Positions 60,154-64,000 of a stretch of DNA of 64,000 bases are shown piece after piece. The notes under the pieces are model-generated. The model was not told where the DNA came from, searched no databases, and saw only the letters and a list, made by a program, of their open reading frames with translations. Source of the DNA: Segatella copri (GTDB lineage: Bacteria; Bacteroidota; Bacteroidia; Bacteroidales; Bacteroidaceae); the NCBI RefSeq assembly GCF_026015295.1, contig NZ_JAPDUW010000001.1, positions 1,302,001-1,366,000 of the forward strand. Direction: 5' to 3'. Within the stretch, counting starts at the first letter, position 1. Each line of letters begins with the position of its first letter. Both the position numbers and the translations under genes were made by a program.

Positions 60154-62499
60154 ATGAACAAGATTATCAAGAAAGTACAATACTCAGAGAAAGTATTCCG
60201 CTTCGATGTAGAAGCACCACTTATAGCCAAGAGCCGAAAGGCAGGTAACTTTGTTATCATCCGTGTAGACAACAACAGCGAGCGCATGCCGCTGACCATC
60301 GCTGATGCTGACATTGAGAAAGGAACCATCACACTGGTTGTGCAGAAGGTAGGTCTTTCATCTACCAAACTCTGTGCATTGAATGAAGGCGATGAGATTC
60401 ACGACGTGGTGGGACCACTTGGAAATCCTACACATATCGAGAACTTCGGAACAGTCATTTGTGCCGGAGGTGGTGTAGGCGTAGCTCCTATGCTCCCTAT
60501 CATCAAGGCACTGAAAGCCGCAGGAAACAGAGTCCTTTCCGTAATTGCGGGTAGGAACAAAGACCTCGTGATTATGGAAGATGAAGTGCGTGCATCTAGC
60601 GATGAGCTCATCATCATGACCGATGACGGAAGTTACGGCGAGAAGGGTGTTGTAACCGTAGGAATCGAGAAGTTTATCAATCAGGAGCATATCGATAAGG
60701 TTTTCGCCATCGGTCCTCCTATCATGATGAAGTTCTGCTGTCTCCTGACCCAGAAATATAATCTTTCCACAGACGTTTCGCTCAATACCATCATGGTGGA
60801 TGGAACCGGTATGTGCGGTGCCTGCCGCCTGACCATCGGTGGCAAGACCAAGTTTGTCTGCATCGACGGTCCTGAGTTTGACGGCGCCCAGGTAGATTGG
60901 GACGAGATGTTCAAGCGCATGGGCACTTTCAAGGATGTTGAACGCGAAGAGATGGAACACTTCGAAGAGCACCTTGCAACTGTAGACGCAGGAAAGAAGA
61001 AAGAAACTACGGATGTAATCATGGACGTAGAACCTACAGATGCGAGCATCGAAGAGTTGACAGACCGTAACGCTGAGTGGCGCAAGGAGTTACGCGCTTC
61101 GATGAAAGCAAAAGAACGTACAGCTATAGAGCGCGTAAAGATGCCAGAACTTGACCCTCTTTATCGTGCCACAACCCGTACGGAAGAGGTAAATATCGGT
61201 TTAACCAAGGAAATGGCTTTGACCGAAGCCAAGCGCTGTCTCGACTGTCCTAAGCCTACCTGTATGGAAGGTTGTCCGGTAAGCATCAACATTCCTTCCT
61301 TCATCAAGAATATTGAGCGAGGCCAGTTCCTTGCCGCAGCCAAGGTTTTAAAGAACACCTCTGCCCTACCAGCCGTTTGCGGACGAGTTTGCCCACAGGA
61401 AAAGCAATGTGAAAGCAAGTGTGTACATCTCAAGATGAACGAGCCTGCTGTAGCTATCGGATACCTGGAGCGTTTTGCTGCCGATTACGAACGTCAGAGT
61501 GGAAACATCTCTGTACCAAAGTGCGATGAACCTAATGGCATCAAGGTAGCTGTAGTTGGTTCAGGACCTTCCGGATTGAGTTTTGCAGGCGATATGGCAA
61601 AGAAGGGATTCGACGTTACCGTCTTTGAAGCATTACACGAGATTGGCGGTGTATTGAAATATGGTATTCCTGAATTCCGTTTGCCTAATGCTATCGTAGA
61701 TGTAGAGATTGAGAATCTTCAGAAGATGGGCGTAAAGTTTATTACAGACTGCATCGTAGGCAAGACCATTTCCGTAAAAGATCTGGAAGAACAAGGATTC
61801 AAGGGAATCTTCGTTGGCTCAGGTGCGGGTCTGCCAAACTTCATGAATATTCCTGGAGAGAATGCCTTGAACATCATGTCTTCTAACGAATATCTTACAC
61901 GTGTAAACCTGATGGATGCAGCCAATCCTCATAGCGATACCCCTATCAACTTAGGCAAGAAGGTGGTTGTTGTAGGCGGCGGTAACACAGCTATGGACAG
62001 TTGCCGTACTGCAAAACGACTCGGAGCAGACGTAACCTTGGTATATCGCCGTTCGGAGGCTGAAATGCCTGCCCGACTCGAAGAGGTGAAGCATGCCAAG
62101 GAAGAAGGAATCAACTTCTTTACATTGCACAATCCTAAAGAATATGAGGCAGATGAGAAGGGCGCAGTAAAGGCTGTAGTTCTCGATGTGATGAAGCTTG
62201 GCGAACCTGATGCCAGCGGCCGTCGTCGTCCAGAAGCTACAGGAGAGACCATCACGCTGGAGTGCGACCAGGTAATTGTTGCCGTAGGAGTAAGTCCTAA
62301 TCCACTCGTTCCACAGAGTATCGAAGGCTTGGAACTCGGCCGGAAGAACACCATTGCCGTAAACGACCAGATGCAAAGTTCCATCGAAGAAATCTACGCT
62401 GGCGGCGATATTGTACGAGGAGGAGCCACAGTAATTCTTGCCATGGGAGACGGCAGAAAGGCCGCTCTCAATATGAGCGAGAAATTATTGAATAAATAA
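60154..62499 (+). CDS. Fused ferredoxin-NAD(P) reductase / glutamate synthase small-subunit-like protein (NfnAB-type)
   Basis: A 781-residue fusion. Residues ~1-285 are a DHOD-B/NfnA-type FAD and NAD-binding module with a 2Fe-2S motif in GTGMCGACRLTIGGKTKFVC. Residues ~330-781 are GltD/NfnB-like: the 4Fe-4S motifs CLDCPKPTCMEGCPVSINIP and CGRVCPQEKQCESKCV, FAD site VVGSGPSGLSFAGDMAKKGF, NAD site VVVGGGNTAMDSCRTAKRLG. Such proteins shuttle electrons between NADH, NADPH and ferredoxin, possibly with bifurcation. This fits the ferredoxin-linked Rnf complex encoded in the same window. Bacteroidota commonly carry this fused form. Confidence 0.92.
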   Translation: MNKIIKKVQYSEKVFRFDVEAPLIAKSRKAGNFVIIRVDNNSERMPLTIADADIEKGTITLVVQKVGLSSTKLCALNEGDEIHDVVGPLGNPTHIENFGTVICAGGGVGVAPMLPIIKALKAAGNRVLSVIAGRNKDLVIMEDEVRASSDELIIMTDDGSYGEKGVVTVGIEKFINQEHIDKVFAIGPPIMMKFCCLLTQKYNLSTDVSLNTIMVDGTGMCGACRLTIGGKTKFVCIDGPEFDGAQVDWDEMFKRMGTFKDVEREEMEHFEEHLATVDAGKKKETTDVIMDVEPTDASIEELTDRNAEWRKELRASMKAKERTAIERVKMPELDPLYRATTRTEEVNIGLTKEMALTEAKRCLDCPKPTCMEGCPVSINIPSFIKNIERGQFLAAAKVLKNTSALPAVCGRVCPQEKQCESKCVHLKMNEPAVAIGYLERFAADYERQSGNISVPKCDEPNGIKVAVVGSGPSGLSFAGDMAKKGFDVTVFEALHEIGGVLKYGIPEFRLPNAIVDVEIENLQKMGVKFITDCIVGKTISVKDLEEQGFKGIFVGSGAGLPNFMNIPGENALNIMSSNEYLTRVNLMDAANPHSDTPINLGKKVVVVGGGNTAMDSCRTAKRLGADVTLVYRRSEAEMPARLEEVKHAKEEGINFFTLHNPKEYEADEKGAVKAVVLDVMKLGEPDASGRRRPEATGETITLECDQVIVAVGVSPNPLVPQSIEGLELGRKNTIAVNDQMQSSIEEIYAGGDIVRGGATVILAMGDGRKAALNMSEKLLNK

Positions 62500-62517
62500 G
62501 AAAAACGGGAAACAATA

Positions 62518-62551
62518 AAAGGGCAGCCATGCATCACGCAGACTGCCCTTT
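62518..62551. terminator. Terminator
   Basis: AAAGGGCAG pairs with CTGCCCTTT (62543-62551) with a T-rich tail; it lies between convergent genes. Confidence 0.8.
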
Positions 62552-62624
62552 CCTTTTCTCGTATGTAATGTTATAAAATGAAATGTAGTTCGTACATATA
62601 TTTATTAATAATTGGACTCAAACA

Positions 62625-63983
62625 CTATTTCAGATTAATACGGAGTCCGAACTGGAGATTAAAATTCCACTTCTTATCTTTAAACGTATTTTCTATTTCG
62701 CTGCCATTATCAAAATAATATTTTGCACCTGGCTCTATATAGAAGCCCACTTGTGGTGTAACATCATACTGTGCACCAAGCGAAGCCTTACCCGAGAACT
62801 GAACGCCATCACGTTTCACGTCCTCTTTATGACCAGAAACCTTTGTATCATTCTTTACGTTGAAATCGGCTTCTCCACCCGCCATTACGTACGCATGAAA
62901 GCCTCCCGTGCTCCAAACCTCATAGTTTAAACCAAGTGGAACACCCACATAATGCAAAACCTGATGTGTATCAAATTCTGAAACGCCATAAGATTTGAAA
63001 TCAGAAGCAACACGCGTATAAACGACACCGGTACTCAAAGACAAACGAGGCGCAAGTCCGATACCAACCTGAGCACCTATAGCCAAAGGAGCATGATGTT
63101 TCGCTTCAACATATTTCGGTATTGCATATCTTAAAGGAGAAGCAGCAGCCAGGAAAACACCATGATCAGCAAAGCCGCCACCAGCAAGAGGATCTGAAGA
63201 CGCATACATGCCGTTTGACATTCCATCACTGCCAGAACCCAGACTTACATTCTCTGCATACAGGTTCATGGTCCAGTTCTGTTCATATTTATCCTTATAA
63301 CTGCGTTCAAAATGACCATCCTGCGCCCTGCCAGCATAAAGTTTCTGCCCACCATCCGCTTCCAACGGCTTGGTTGCATGATTAGAAGAAACGGCCATCT
63401 GTCTTTCAGAATCCTCATTTTGCTTTTGCAAAACAGATAATTCCCGACCATTTACCTCTGCATTAACAGACTGTTCTGGCATTTCTACCTCTGCTGCAAG
63501 CATTATTTCATGATTATCAGCAACAGTTCTATCCAAAGAAGATACCGAAGATTTACTATGGTTCAATTGACGCCCCGATGAATGGCGATTCACCTGATGT
63601 GCAGATGCATTGTTTTCAGCAAGCAAGATAGCATTTTTACTTCCTGCCGATTGTGCTTCTGCACGGACAGCAGAAGAAGTCCTGCTTGAACCTGATGCTG
63701 TAGAGAAAGAACTCTGAACAGCTAAGTTAGTCTGTCCCGGTTCATCATCATGCAGATAAACATAACTGCCTCCTACTCCCAATAAAGCAATCGCTGCAGC
63801 TACCGACCATCTTTTCAAGACAACATAACGAGCCTGTGGGATCTTTTTTACATCAGTTTCCTCATCACCAACCTTTTTAGACTGAGCAAGCGATTGTTCT
63901 ATCTCAGCCCACATGTCGTGGCTGACAGGCTCTTGGTAGTCTGCCAACTGATCTCGAAGTTTATTTGTCCAATCGTTACTCAT
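62625..63983 (-). CDS. Inner-membrane-anchored protein with outer-membrane-barrel-like C-terminus
   Basis: A 452-residue protein with three parts: a ~55-residue cytosolic N-terminus (MSNDWTNKLRDQLADYQEPV, SHDMWAEIEQSLAQ), one membrane helix (WSVAAAIALLGVGGSYVYLH), a long Ser/Gln/Asn-rich periplasmic linker, and a C-terminal ~190 residues that read as alternating beta strands of OmpA/PorT-type barrel (IGAQVGIGLAPRLSLSTGVV, SLGAQYDVTPQVGFYIEPGA, NFNLQFGLRINLK). The N-terminus resembles anti-sigma-like proteins encoded after ECF sigma genes in Bacteroidota. The upstream gene is outside the window, so partnership cannot be checked. Confidence 0.75.
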   Translation of the reverse strand: MSNDWTNKLRDQLADYQEPVSHDMWAEIEQSLAQSKKVGDEETDVKKIPQARYVVLKRWSVAAAIALLGVGGSYVYLHDDEPGQTNLAVQSSFSTASGSSRTSSAVRAEAQSAGSKNAILLAENNASAHQVNRHSSGRQLNHSKSSVSSLDRTVADNHEIMLAAEVEMPEQSVNAEVNGRELSVLQKQNEDSERQMAVSSNHATKPLEADGGQKLYAGRAQDGHFERSYKDKYEQNWTMNLYAENVSLGSGSDGMSNGMYASSDPLAGGGFADHGVFLAAASPLRYAIPKYVEAKHHAPLAIGAQVGIGLAPRLSLSTGVVYTRVASDFKSYGVSEFDTHQVLHYVGVPLGLNYEVWSTGGFHAYVMAGGEADFNVKNDTKVSGHKEDVKRDGVQFSGKASLGAQYDVTPQVGFYIEPGAKYYFDNGSEIENTFKDKKWNFNLQFGLRINLK

Positions 63984-64000
63984 TACTTTTCTCGTTTATA

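Overview
The window looks like a chromosomal segment of a gut or oral Prevotellaceae bacterium, most like Prevotella/Segatella (S. copri-like). The grounds are: many promoters carry the Bacteroidota -7 box TAnnTTTG, often with a TTTG or TTG about 20 nt upstream; there is a SusC/SusD locus; lipoproteins have Bacteroidota-type leaders; an RnfBCDGEA operon is preceded by rseC; and the cassette of VirE-type primase/helicase, DUF4248, HU, smalltalk peptide and amidase is typical of Bacteroidales. Species assignment is inference.

Layout. 1-2.3 kb: 3' part of a TamB-like translocation protein. 2.5-3.9 kb: an Rpn-type PD-(D/E)XK nuclease gene, the C-terminal scar of a second copy, and a 54-residue small ORF. 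4.0-15.2 kb: the Bacteroidales cassette (small coupled ORF, VirE-type protein, DUF4248, then HU, smalltalk peptide, amidase), with palindromes and a 21-bp phased repeat array. It is split by an AT-rich accessory block of about 5 kb bounded by roughly 100-bp direct repeats. The block holds gene remnants (YhcG/DUF1016, AbiEi), a clostripain-like lipoprotein, an ORF6N regulator and two lipoproteins; an orphan HigA antitoxin follows it. 15.4-25.3 kb: a SusC/SusD outer-membrane uptake locus with DUF4843, PKD-like, TlpA-like and IPT/TIG-like partners but no carbohydrate-active enzyme. 25.3-31.3 kb: a second Rpn gene with tandem repeats, tcdA, kup, uxaB. 31.6-38.5 kb: a secreted Gly/Asn-rich repeat protein, and the complete Rnf operon on the minus strand. 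38.6-44.2 kb: rarA, a TRIC-like channel, a GHL10 hydrolase, and small proteins of unknown function. 44.3-44.9 kb: tRNA-Cys and a candidate structured ncRNA. 44.9-51.4 kb: an acetylesterase with a truncated pectinesterase tail, hisS, purA, fur, maf, kdsC-like, DUF2520. 51.5-55.7 kb: a FemAB-like acyltransferase, a TetR regulator and a MaeB-type malic enzyme. 55.9-57.3 kb: a candidate sRNA, an eleven-unit 22-bp repeat array, rplU-rpmA. 57.5-62.5 kb: an IS630 element sitting between serS and its apparent promoter, serS, and an NfnAB-like fusion. 62.6-64 kb: an inner-membrane-anchored protein with an OMP-like C-terminus.

How it works together. The core is housekeeping: translation (hisS, serS, rplU, rpmA, tRNA-Cys, tcdA), purine synthesis (purA), redox and ion balance (Rnf, NfnAB-like fusion, MaeB, Kup), envelope (TamB-like, KdsC-like, FemAB-like) and pectin-related carbon use (uxaB, acetylesterase). 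The parts most worth a second look are the phased repeats (21 bp at 7.66 kb, 22 bp at 56.2 kb), the direct-repeat-bounded accessory block, the IS630 insertion in the serS leader, and the candidate ncRNAs.
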